From assembly GCF_009826935.1 (NCBI RefSeq), contig NZ_WUMN01000001.1, forward strand, positions 1 to 64,000: 64,000 nt of DNA, written 5' to 3'. Below are positions 43,093 through 50,947 of this stretch, piece after piece (within the stretch, counting starts at the first letter, position 1; the number at the start of each line of letters is the position of its first letter). The translations under genes were made by a program, and so were the position numbers. This stretch comes from Flavobacterium sp. Sd200 (GTDB lineage Bacteria > Bacteroidota > Bacteroidia > Flavobacteriales > Flavobacteriaceae). The notes under the pieces are model-generated. The model had not been told where the DNA came from, ran no database searches, and was given only the letters and a program-made list of their open reading frames with translations.

Positions 43093-44286
43093 ATGATGAA
43101 AAAATTACTTTTATTTTTTGCAATAATGTTGGCATCTATTGCCAAGGCACAGTTTCCTTCAGTGGGTATATTGGGTACAGCCACTACATTAGGATGGAGC
43201 GGTACGCAGCCCGATATTGCCATGAGCACTACCGATGGGATCCATTATACTTTAGGCAACATGCCTTTGTACACCGGTGGGCTTAAATTCCGCCAGGATA
43301 ACAGCTGGCCACTAAACTGGGGAAGTACCGACTGGCCCAGTGGGATTGGGGTTCAGGATCAGGGAGGGATGGACATTCCTGTACAGGTAGGGGTTTATGA
43401 CATCAGTTTTAACCTGGAAACCAAAGCATATGATTTTGTATATAAATTTCCGGTAATCGGCGTGCGTGGCGCTGCAACTTCTGTAGACTGGGGCAGTGTC
43501 GATGGCGATATATTATTCGATACCACGGATGGTGTTACCTACTCTTACCATAACCTCTCCCTTACCACAGCAGGACTTAAATTCCGCCAGGATAATGACT
43601 GGCCTAATAACTGGGGAGGTGACGGCTGGCCTTCTGGCACTGGTATTTTTAACCAGGATGGGGTAGATATACAGGCAATTGAGGGAAGCTATGATGTAAC
43701 CTTTAACCGGACTACACTTGAATATGACTTTGTGCAGATTTTTCCTTCGGTAGGTATACTTGGGAATGCCACCACGGCAGGTTGGGATGGACCGGACATC
43801 GACATGCAGACTACGGACGGGGTGGTTTATACTTTAGAAAATATAACCCTTACTGACGGGGGATTAAAATTCAGGCTTGATGACCAGTGGCCTGATAACT
43901 GGGGCGGTACAGGCTGGCCCTCGGGAACCGGTATCTTTAATCAAAATGGCGTTGACATCCCCTGCCAGGCTGGTGTCTACAACATTACCTTCAACCTAAC
44001 CACATTGGCCTACAGTTTTGAAGAAGTGGTGGCAGGAACCGAAAACGTTCACGCTTTAGCTATTTCGCTTTATCCCAATCCTGCATCAGATGCTATAAAC
44101 TTTTCTTTTAACTCAACCAATACATTTTCGGTCGCTTTCTACGACATAGATGGCAGAAATATCTTGAGCTTTGAGGCAGTAAATCCAGATATGGCGATGG
44201 ATATTTCCGGTTTTGCCCCAGGGGTATACTTTGCAAAGGTAGCCACACCGGCTGCGTTGTATAACCTTCAATTCATCAAAAAGTAA
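43093..44286 (+). CDS. Secreted protein with three SusE/F-like repeats and a type IX sorting domain
   Basis: 397 residues. After the signal peptide (MMKKLLLFFAIMLASIAKAQ) come three repeats of about 95-100 residues at roughly 22-115, 117-215 and 216-312. Each has the pattern G-x-A-T-T-x-G-W, then LKFRQDNSWPLNWG (or a close variant) and WPSGTGIFNQDGVDI, like the starch-binding modules of SusE and SusF. A C-terminal type A sorting domain follows (ISLYPNPASDAINF, GFAPGVYFAKV). It should be exported by type IX secretion and bind glycan at or beyond the surface. It precedes a GH32 gene. Confidence 0.88.
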   Translation: MMKKLLLFFAIMLASIAKAQFPSVGILGTATTLGWSGTQPDIAMSTTDGIHYTLGNMPLYTGGLKFRQDNSWPLNWGSTDWPSGIGVQDQGGMDIPVQVGVYDISFNLETKAYDFVYKFPVIGVRGAATSVDWGSVDGDILFDTTDGVTYSYHNLSLTTAGLKFRQDNDWPNNWGGDGWPSGTGIFNQDGVDIQAIEGSYDVTFNRTTLEYDFVQIFPSVGILGNATTAGWDGPDIDMQTTDGVVYTLENITLTDGGLKFRLDDQWPDNWGGTGWPSGTGIFNQNGVDIPCQAGVYNITFNLTTLAYSFEEVVAGTENVHALAISLYPNPASDAINFSFNSTNTFSVAFYDIDGRNILSFEAVNPDMAMDISGFAPGVYFAKVATPAALYNLQFIKK

Positions 44287-44317
44287 TGAAGCCGCTTTTT
44301 TGATAGTTTTTTACAGG

Positions 44318-44347
44318 CCTGTACCATAAAGGGTGCAGGTCTTTTTT
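44318..44347 (+). terminator. Hairpin with T-run after the SusE/F-like gene
   Basis: Stem CCTGTACC / GGTGCAGG (one G-T wobble) with a 6-base loop, followed by TCTTTTTTG. It lies 31 bp after the stop and 26 bp before the next start, so it may reduce read-through into the GH32 gene. Confidence 0.65.
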
Positions 44348-44373
44348 GTGCTTATAACCAAACCCTTATTTAT

Positions 44374-46008
44374 ATGAAACGTAATTATACACGCTGTAAG
44401 GCCTTTATGATAGGCATTACCACATTGTCCATGCTACTTGGCTGTAGCGAAGGAGCTGTTATGGAAGAGGTTATCCCTGTGCCCCGTGCCCTTAAAACCG
44501 CTGCGTTGAATTGTACGCCACAGGCAGAACAAACTGACTACAGTATTTACCGGATGGTATCGGACGGTACACGGATTGGTGATGTAATGCCTTACTATAA
44601 TGCAGCCGACGGCAATTTTTATATTTACTACCTTAAAGACATTTGGAATGATGCTACCCATAAACGGCATCCCTGGTATGGTTTTAAAACAACAGATTTT
44701 TATACGTACTCCCAGCTTTCGGCAGGGGAGATTTTGAGCTGTAGTAGCGATGCCTGCAAACAAAATTATGCTTTGGGCACTGGTAACATTATTAAAAATG
44801 GAAGTAACTATTATGCTTTCTATACGGGGCATAACCCTAATTATCCATCTGCCTGTGTTACAAAAAAAGAGGGGATCATGCTGTCAACGTCGAGTAGCCC
44901 GAATGCTAATTTTACCCCAAATGCTTCATTTGTTACAATATATCCACCTACAGGACAGGGATTTGATGAAAACGATAATTTCCGGGATCCGTATGTTTTT
45001 TACGATACTGGTTCTGCTTCTTATATCATGTTGGTATCCGCCCGCAAAAACGTTGGCGGAACCTGGAAAGGCGTAATTGTAAAATATACTTCTTCTAACC
45101 TTACTGCCTGGAGCTATTCAGGTGTGCTATATGATGGGGGAAATGACAATTTCTTTATGATGGAAACTCCGGAAATTTTTAAGTTGGGTAGCACATATTA
45201 CCTGCTTTTTTCCGATATTAACAGTAAGTATGTCTACTACCGTAAAAGCAGCTCTACTAATGGTCCGTGGAGCCTACCGGCCGGCCCGGACCGCTTTGAG
45301 GGTAAGGGGCTTTATGCTGCTAAAACTGCATCTGATGGTACTGACCGGTATATTTTTGGATGGACGAATATACTTTCCGGCCACACAGATTCCGGTTCGT
45401 GGAGCTGGGGTGGTAACCTGGCTGTGCATAAGATTTATCAAAAGGCGAATGGCGATCTGGCTGTTGCTATACCGCATACCCTGAAGAACAAAATGGACAC
45501 CAATAGCCATATCCCGATACAAAGTAGCCAGTGGGGCAACGTAACTGCGTTGGGTGGCGGACTCTCATATCAATTGTCGAGCCCGGCAGCACTTGATGTA
45601 ACAAACATTATTTATGACCCAATTGACCTTGCACGTTACAAAATAAGTGCGACGGTGTCGTACAGCAGTTGTAATAAGGACTTTGGTTTTATGATAGGGG
45701 CCTGTGACGGTTATGAAGATTTTTATAGCCTTCGTTTTGTACCTTCACAAAACCGTTTTAGCCTTGATAAAACGAATCGCTCATCGCTGACCGCAACCAC
45801 AGTTGCGTATAATGATGTTCCCATATCGTTGCAACCCAATACAGCGTATGAGGTGCAGGTTGTTATTGAAAACTCCATGCTGGTTGCCTACATTAACAAT
45901 GAAGTAGCTTTAAGCAGCAGGCTTTATAAAGCAAGTAATACCAATTGGGGTATCTTTGCAGACAACAGCACAGTGTCCTTTATAAATATTAAAGTAACCA
46001 AGCCTTAA
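44374..46008 (+). CDS. Glycoside hydrolase family 32-like lipoprotein
   Basis: 544 residues with lipobox ending LLGC (Cys24). The propeller has IGDVMPYYNAADG in place of the classical nucleophile motif, NFRDPYVFY as RDP motif, and MMETPEIFKLG with the likely acid/base Glu. A C-terminal beta-sandwich follows. It is clearly related to the GH32 lipoprotein at 28885, which suggests an old duplication within the locus. Several Cys pairs in the propeller are unlike that paralogue. Fructan hydrolysis is likely but the nucleophile surroundings (GDVMP rather than GDPMP) are unusual. Confidence 0.82.
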   Translation: MKRNYTRCKAFMIGITTLSMLLGCSEGAVMEEVIPVPRALKTAALNCTPQAEQTDYSIYRMVSDGTRIGDVMPYYNAADGNFYIYYLKDIWNDATHKRHPWYGFKTTDFYTYSQLSAGEILSCSSDACKQNYALGTGNIIKNGSNYYAFYTGHNPNYPSACVTKKEGIMLSTSSSPNANFTPNASFVTIYPPTGQGFDENDNFRDPYVFYDTGSASYIMLVSARKNVGGTWKGVIVKYTSSNLTAWSYSGVLYDGGNDNFFMMETPEIFKLGSTYYLLFSDINSKYVYYRKSSSTNGPWSLPAGPDRFEGKGLYAAKTASDGTDRYIFGWTNILSGHTDSGSWSWGGNLAVHKIYQKANGDLAVAIPHTLKNKMDTNSHIPIQSSQWGNVTALGGGLSYQLSSPAALDVTNIIYDPIDLARYKISATVSYSSCNKDFGFMIGACDGYEDFYSLRFVPSQNRFSLDKTNRSSLTATTVAYNDVPISLQPNTAYEVQVVIENSMLVAYINNEVALSSRLYKASNTNWGIFADNSTVSFINIKVTKP

Positions 46009-46086
46009 TATCCGTGGGAACTTTCTTTATTCATAATACGGCGCCTAATTTGCGCTAGGATTAATATTATGATAAAACAACTATGA

Positions 46087-46119
46087 GTTACAGGCAGTAT
46101 TAGAAAGACTGCCTGTAAC
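46087..46119. repeat. Perfect 12-bp inverted repeat, probable terminator
   Basis: Arms GTTACAGGCAGT and ACTGCCTGTAAC with a 9-base loop, between the GH32 gene and the convergent small unknown gene. No T-run follows on the plus strand (AAAATG), and the minus strand has only a short CTTTCT loop. It could end transcription in both directions or act as a protein-binding site. Confidence 0.6.
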
Positions 46120-46170
46120 AAAATGAATGATGATTACCAGGTCTAATTGGTACTTGCTATACGCGCAAAA

Positions 46171-46461
46171 TTAATCGGTGTCAAGATTAAGGTTTTTAAA
46201 TATTTCCCGGGTGATAATTTTGGTGTTGTAAATAATATCCTGAAACGTGCACTCTATCATTTTGAGCGGAAACGGGATACCATCGCTCATTTCAGTAAGA
46301 TCCATTGTCAAAATGGTTTTATGGGACAGTTCAGAAGAGCCTTTCAACTGGTTAAATATTGTGGCCGCTTGTTTTTTGTCACTGCCAAGGCTATACGTGG
46401 CGTAAGAATCGAACCCTGAAAGCGTTTTTATATTGAGTGAGATATAGAAGAAATTATCCAT
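46171..46461 (-). CDS. Small conserved-looking hypothetical protein (96 aa)
   Basis: The frame starts MDNFFYISLNIKTLSGFDSY, has no signal peptide and no membrane helix, and looks like a mixed alpha/beta protein. I do not recognise the family. It lies 42 bp downstream of the antiporter gene on the same strand, so it may be co-transcribed with it. Confidence 0.6.
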   Translation of the reverse strand: MDNFFYISLNIKTLSGFDSYATYSLGSDKKQAATIFNQLKGSSELSHKTILTMDLTEMSDGIPFPLKMIECTFQDIIYNTKIITREIFKNLNLDTD

Positions 46462-46503
46462 ACTTTAATTTTTTAATTAATTGTAAATTTTAATTGATCT
46501 TGC

Positions 46504-47658
46504 TTAGGTCAATCGGTAAATCAATTTTTGTATAATGTTCAGCCATATTGAGGTAAAAAGCATCGTACAGGTAATAACCGACAGCGTAACCTGGTAGGTA
46601 GAGTTTCCAACGAGGCCTAATGATGAGGCCATTGTCACGAGTACAAAACTAAACTCGCCAATTTGCGATAATAATGCACCGCCATACAAGCTGTCCCGCC
46701 AGCTGTTTCCTGTTGCCCTGAATAATACTGTATTGATCAGGCTATTGATTATAAGCACAGAAATTGTAATAAAAAGAATTGTCGCGGCATTCTCCTTGAA
46801 GAACGTAATGTCGAGTTGTAACCCAACCGCTAAGAAGAAGAAAGCCATAAAGAAAACGCGGAATGGTAGTATCGATTTTTCTAGCCACCGAGTAGCCTTA
46901 TCCTGGCTGATTAGTATACCTGCCGAAAAAGCGCCGAATGCCGGTGAAAGCCCAAACCAGGCACTGAACCAAGCCATCCCGAAACAGATACAAAAACCGA
47001 CAAATACCTGAAGGTCGTGATCCGATATGATTTCCCTGCCCATAGGAATCTGGAAAAGTTTGTGTTTAATAGCCGCGCTCAAAAAAAGGAAAATTAATGT
47101 CCCGCCTATGCACACTTTAATGACCTCAAATACCGAGGCATTGCTTCCTGACATCATATTCAGGGTCAGGATCATCGGTACCACCAAAATATCCTGTATC
47201 AGGAGCACTCCGCAGGTGATGACACCCAGTTGACTTTTGATTTCGCCCGTCCTTGAAAGATATTGAAATATGATTGCCGAGCTGCTCAGGCTAATGATGA
47301 AAGAAGTGAGGATAATTATCTCGCGAGTCCAGCCAACCTTTATTCCAATAAGATACATAAAGACAAAACTCAATGCGAGTTGCACTATGGCTATCAAAAG
47401 TGGTTTGTAAAAGTTTTTACGGAGTGTATGCAGATCGATATCGCTGCCAATGGTAAACATTAGCATGACTATTCCTATTTCACCCAGTTCCGAAATTACC
47501 TTTGGTTCATGGATAATGTTAAGGAGCTCGGGCCCAAGGATTAACCCCGATAAAATGTAAGCGATGAAATAAGGCTGCTTTAACTTGCGCAAAAGAAGTA
47601 TTAGTAATAAAACCAAAAAGGACAGCACTGCCATCCCTGAAAATAATTGTGATGACAT
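46504..47658 (-). CDS. Cation/proton antiporter, CPA2 (KefB-like), membrane domain only
   Basis: 384 residues from the ATG at 47658; the longer frame to 47706 runs through the terminator hairpin of the upstream gene and is rejected. About 12 membrane helices with the typical GLILGPELL near the start, a GEIGIVMLMFTIGSDID segment, and FGLSPAFGAFSAGIL. There is no C-terminal nucleotide-binding RCK domain, so the protein is shorter than KefB or KefC. It exchanges K+ or Na+ for protons. It follows hsp20. Confidence 0.9.
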   Translation of the reverse strand: MSSQLFSGMAVLSFLVLLLILLLRKLKQPYFIAYILSGLILGPELLNIIHEPKVISELGEIGIVMLMFTIGSDIDLHTLRKNFYKPLLIAIVQLALSFVFMYLIGIKVGWTREIIILTSFIISLSSSAIIFQYLSRTGEIKSQLGVITCGVLLIQDILVVPMILTLNMMSGSNASVFEVIKVCIGGTLIFLFLSAAIKHKLFQIPMGREIISDHDLQVFVGFCICFGMAWFSAWFGLSPAFGAFSAGILISQDKATRWLEKSILPFRVFFMAFFFLAVGLQLDITFFKENAATILFITISVLIINSLINTVLFRATGNSWRDSLYGGALLSQIGEFSFVLVTMASSLGLVGNSTYQVTLSVITCTMLFTSIWLNIIQKLIYRLT

Positions 47659-47680
47659 AATTGTATTTTTTAAATCGAAA

Positions 47681-47700
47681 AGCTGCCCATACGGGCAGCT
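47681..47700 (-). terminator. Intrinsic terminator after hsp20
   Basis: Stem AGCTGCCC / GGGCAGCT with a 4-base loop; on the minus strand it is followed by TTTTCG. It lies 25 bp after the hsp20 stop and 23 bp before the antiporter start. Confidence 0.7.
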
Positions 47701-47725
47701 CCTCATTGATGTAAAATAAAACGGA

Positions 47726-48178
47726 TTACGAAATTTTTATCATCCTGAAAGGCTTTTGTTTTGCCTCTTCTTTTTTGGGAACGGTCAGCAACAGCACCCC
47801 GTTTTCATATCGGGCAGTGATGTGCTGTTCATCCACTACATTCTTAGGCAATTCAAAGCTTCGTTGAAAAGACTGATAGCTGAATTCCCTGTGGGTGGAT
47901 GTCTCCTGCTGTGTAGTTTCCTTAAGTTCCCTGGCAGACGAAATTATCAGTAGGTTACCATCTAAAGTAACGTTGAAATCACTTTTTTCCATCCCGGGGG
48001 CAGCTACCTCCACTTGGTAGCTTTCTGAAGTTTCCTTGATGTTGACCGATGGCAATGTTGTGCTTGTAGATGAGAAGTTATTGTTTTCCCAATTGAAAAG
48101 CTCACGGCCAAAGATGTCATCAAAAAACAAACGTGGAAAGCCCTGTAATTGGCTTCCGTTTCTTTTCAAAAGATTCAT
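47726..48178 (-). CDS. Hsp20/alpha-crystallin family small heat-shock protein
   Basis: 150 residues. The alpha-crystallin domain covers about 38-135: LPSVNIKETSESYQVEVAAP, DFNVTLDGNLLIIS, and the C-terminal core AxxxNGVLxLxxPK as ARYENGVLLLTVPKKEE. A short tail with FRMIKIS follows. It holds unfolded proteins as an ATP-independent chaperone. Its upstream region has a -7 box and a perfect inverted repeat (see the regulatory entry), which suggests stress control. Confidence 0.94.
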   Translation of the reverse strand: MNLLKRNGSQLQGFPRLFFDDIFGRELFNWENNNFSSTSTTLPSVNIKETSESYQVEVAAPGMEKSDFNVTLDGNLLIISSARELKETTQQETSTHREFSYQSFQRSFELPKNVVDEQHITARYENGVLLLTVPKKEEAKQKPFRMIKIS

Positions 48179-48252
48179 AACGGTTAACTTTAAAATTGTT
48201 AGACATTAAATTTCCGAACGTCCACCGTTTTGAGGTGGTATCAACGAAAAAA

Positions 48253-48312
48253 CCAAAAGTATGCCACTCAAAGAAAATGACATTTTTTCAGATTTGAACT
48301 GAAAAAATGTCA
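48253..48312 (-). promoter_or_regulatory. hsp20 promoter with perfect 14-bp inverted repeat
   Basis: On the minus strand a -7 box TACTTTTG lies at 48253-48260. Starting 17 bp upstream is an inverted repeat TGACATTTTTTCAG (48278-48291) / CTGAAAAAATGTCA (48299-48312) with a 7-base centre. The arm covers the position of the -33 element. It is probably an operator; it could also form a hairpin in a transcript from upstream. Confidence 0.6.
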
Positions 48313-48336
48313 AGTTTTGTGGACAGGAAGGTTTAT

Positions 48337-49416
48337 TTATAATTTCGTATATACTCTTACAATAAGAGCATATTTTAATATGGTTGGTGTAAGCGTTAAC
48401 CACTTCGAAGAGCGAATTATTAGCCTGTCGAATGATAATTTTAGAAAGGAAACGATTATTTTTTGGACTATGTAACATACCCATTCATTGTTACTAAAAT
48501 CTGCGAACAATGTATTTTCCATAAGCTTACCGGGATTTTTGTCTGCAAGGGTCTTAATACTTTCATATCCTTCACCAAATAATGTAGGGAATACAAAAAT
48601 TAACATCCCTAAAAGTATAGATCCAATGAACGCTTTTTTATAAGCGCCCAATTGCAGGCCTGCAAAGAAATGCTCTGTCTTTAAAAACTTCCTGGAATAA
48701 TATACCGATATCAGCGACGTAAATAAGCCTAACAGTAAGTAGAACGGAATGTTATGGTAATCGAATGTTTCCTTTTGCCGAAACGATAGAAGGATATCTT
48801 CATTAAGTACGATTGACTATACCAATGTGCCTGTTGCAGCAGCAATCATAATAGGCGTAAAAGCCGAAATCGTTACGTCCACCAGCAGCACTTCTACTGC
48901 AAACAATACCCCTGCAATCGGGGCATTAAAAGCCGCGGCTATTCCTGCTGCAACACCACAGCCTAACAGCAGGGTACGTTCTTTATAGCTGAGCCTGAAT
49001 TGCCGCGCAAAATTTGACCCGAAAGCCGCCCCTGTAACCACTATCGGGCTTTCAAGGCCAGCCGAGCCTCCTAAACCAACGGTAAGCGAGCTGGTAAGGA
49101 TTTGGGCATACATTTGCTTTTTAGGTACTAAACTGGCTTTCCTGGCTACTACATAAAGTATTTGTGAAGTCCCTTTCTCAATAGTACCACCCAACAGCCT
49201 TTTTACAACCAGTACCGTAAGCAGTATGCCTATTATAGGCAAAATACTATTGATAAAACTCAGTTTCAGTATGCCGTTTATATATGTTGCAAAGGAATAT
49301 ACCAAATGCGCAAAAGACTTGAGTAGTATTACTGCTAAAGCAGCGGTAATGCCCACAAGCACGCTCGATAAAAATATAAACTGTTTTGGAGACAGTTGTT
49401 TTTTGCCTATAATCAT
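48337..49416 (-). pseudogene. ClC-family chloride channel/antiporter, broken by an in-frame stop and a lost C-terminus
   Basis: From the ATG at 49416 the protein follows ClC closely (GLGGSAGLESPIVVTGAAFG, GCGVAAGIAAAFNAPIAGVL) up to AAATGTLV. There an in-frame TAG (48817-48819) interrupts. The same frame then continues with perfect ClC sense (SIVLNEDILLSFRQKETF, LQLGAYKKAFIGSILLG, FPTLFGEGYESI). After NEWVCYIVQKIIVSFLK the homology stops and unrelated residues run to 48337, so the later helices with the inner Cl- site are gone. Relatives have over 500 residues. The gene is probably dead; a truncated 199-residue product is conceivable. Confidence 0.82.
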
Positions 49417-49475
49417 TAAGGCTTCAAGTTACAGTAGTTTCTTCTTAAACATTTTAATTATAAGTATCTGTGATT

Positions 49476-50945
49476 TTATTGTATTACACCTCCTAAAGCT
49501 TTGTACAACTGTACCTGTGCCCTTGCATTTGAGAGCTGTATATCCACATAATCGAGTTCCGCTTGTAGCTTGTTTTTCTGGGCGCTTATTATTTCGAGAT
49601 AATTGGCATAACCGCTAAGATACAATTCATTGGCTACATCTACAGCTACTTCAAGGTGCTCAATTTCGTTGTTTTTGAAGTCAAGAACTTCTTCAAAAGC
49701 CGATGTACGGTACAGTAACGCGCTCAATTCATTAAAGGCAGTAGTGACCGAGTTTTGGTAATGGTAAAACGCTATCTGCTGCTGTTTTGTAGCCACGAGG
49801 AACTGCTGTTTTATCCGCCCTTTATTAAAAACCGGAGCTGTAATGCCTCCCAGAAGCTGCCAGGCCAATGAACCAGCATCAAACAAAGTAGGCAATGAAA
49901 AAGAGTTTACACCTGCATAACCGCCTAATGTGAGCTTCGGGAAAAATGCGGCGCGTGCCGATTTTGCATCGGCGTGTGTGGCAGAAAATTCAAAATAGGC
50001 TTCTCTTACATCGGGCCTTTTGTGGATAATGGTATCTACATTTACCTGCTGGTTCAGCACCTCTAAATGTCCCGATAAAAAGTCTGCACTTCGGTCCAAT
50101 GTCCCCCCGTATTCACCTAAGAGAGTCAGTAGTGCTTTTTCTGTCTGGTTTATGTTAAGGTCTATTTGCCTGGCTTGGGCAAGTATGTTGCTATTCTGGG
50201 CTTCAAACTGTTGTACTGCAAGCTCCGTAGCCTTACCAACCGAACGTTGTGCGGAAACGATGTCAAGTGCATGCTGTTGGGTTTCCAGGTTTTGCTTATA
50301 GATAACGGCTTGCTTATCCAGTGCAATAAGCTTAAAATATAGATTGGCTACATCCGTCAGCAGTTTCGCCTGCAACAATTTCATCCCCGCTTCAGATGCC
50401 AAGTAGCGCTGCAAAGCGGCGCGTTTTTTATTACTGAGCCTTCCCCATAGATCGGCTTCCCACGATACCCTTCCGCCAAGAAAATAGTTTGGGGTTACAT
50501 CAGTAGCAATCCGCTGGCTGGGTGAAATATTCTGCGAAAAGTTAGTATCGTAGTTCCCTACACCCTCCATGGTATATTTACCATAATGGCTACCTGATGC
50601 ATCGGCAACAATATCAAGCGAGGGTAACAATGCCATTTTTGCTACTTTTAGGTGCGAATTGGCTATCAGTATACGTTCCTGCATAACCAGGTAGTCCGGG
50701 TTCTCGCTTAGCGCCTTTTGTAATAACGCCTCTAATTTAGGGTCTTTGAAATAGCCGGTAACCGTAACCGGTATATAATCCGGTTTATCCGCTACCTCAT
50801 CAAAACGTGGTATATCCAGTTTTTCAGGCAAAGGTTTTACTTCCTGCTGTTGAGCAATTTTAGGTACAGAACAACCTGTAAATAATGCTATTAGCAGTAT
50901 TAATGGGAAGTATTTAACAGTATATATATAGGGTGATTTTGTCAT
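49476..50945 (-). CDS. RND efflux outer-membrane channel, TolC/NodT family lipoprotein
   Basis: 489 residues with lipobox ending FTGC (Cys24). Two OEP repeats with long amphipathic helices are visible (LEALLQKALSENPDYLVMQE; VDVANELYLSGYANYLEIIS). It forms the outer-membrane exit duct of the tripartite pump. It is the third gene of the operon, 2 bp after the RND pump stop. Confidence 0.93.
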   Translation of the reverse strand: MTKSPYIYTVKYFPLILLIALFTGCSVPKIAQQQEVKPLPEKLDIPRFDEVADKPDYIPVTVTGYFKDPKLEALLQKALSENPDYLVMQERILIANSHLKVAKMALLPSLDIVADASGSHYGKYTMEGVGNYDTNFSQNISPSQRIATDVTPNYFLGGRVSWEADLWGRLSNKKRAALQRYLASEAGMKLLQAKLLTDVANLYFKLIALDKQAVIYKQNLETQQHALDIVSAQRSVGKATELAVQQFEAQNSNILAQARQIDLNINQTEKALLTLLGEYGGTLDRSADFLSGHLEVLNQQVNVDTIIHKRPDVREAYFEFSATHADAKSARAAFFPKLTLGGYAGVNSFSLPTLFDAGSLAWQLLGGITAPVFNKGRIKQQFLVATKQQQIAFYHYQNSVTTAFNELSALLYRTSAFEEVLDFKNNEIEHLEVAVDVANELYLSGYANYLEIISAQKNKLQAELDYVDIQLSNARAQVQLYKALGGVIQ

Positions 50946-50947
50946 GG

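Noticed and set aside
43160..44020. Tandem repeat suspected as a CRISPR or mobile repeat
   Set aside because: The repeats are in frame and encode three similar SusE/F-like modules, so they are protein-domain duplications.
47659..47706. N-terminal extension of the KefB-like antiporter
   Set aside because: The extension reads through the terminator hairpin of hsp20; the ATG at 47658 starts directly before the first membrane helix.
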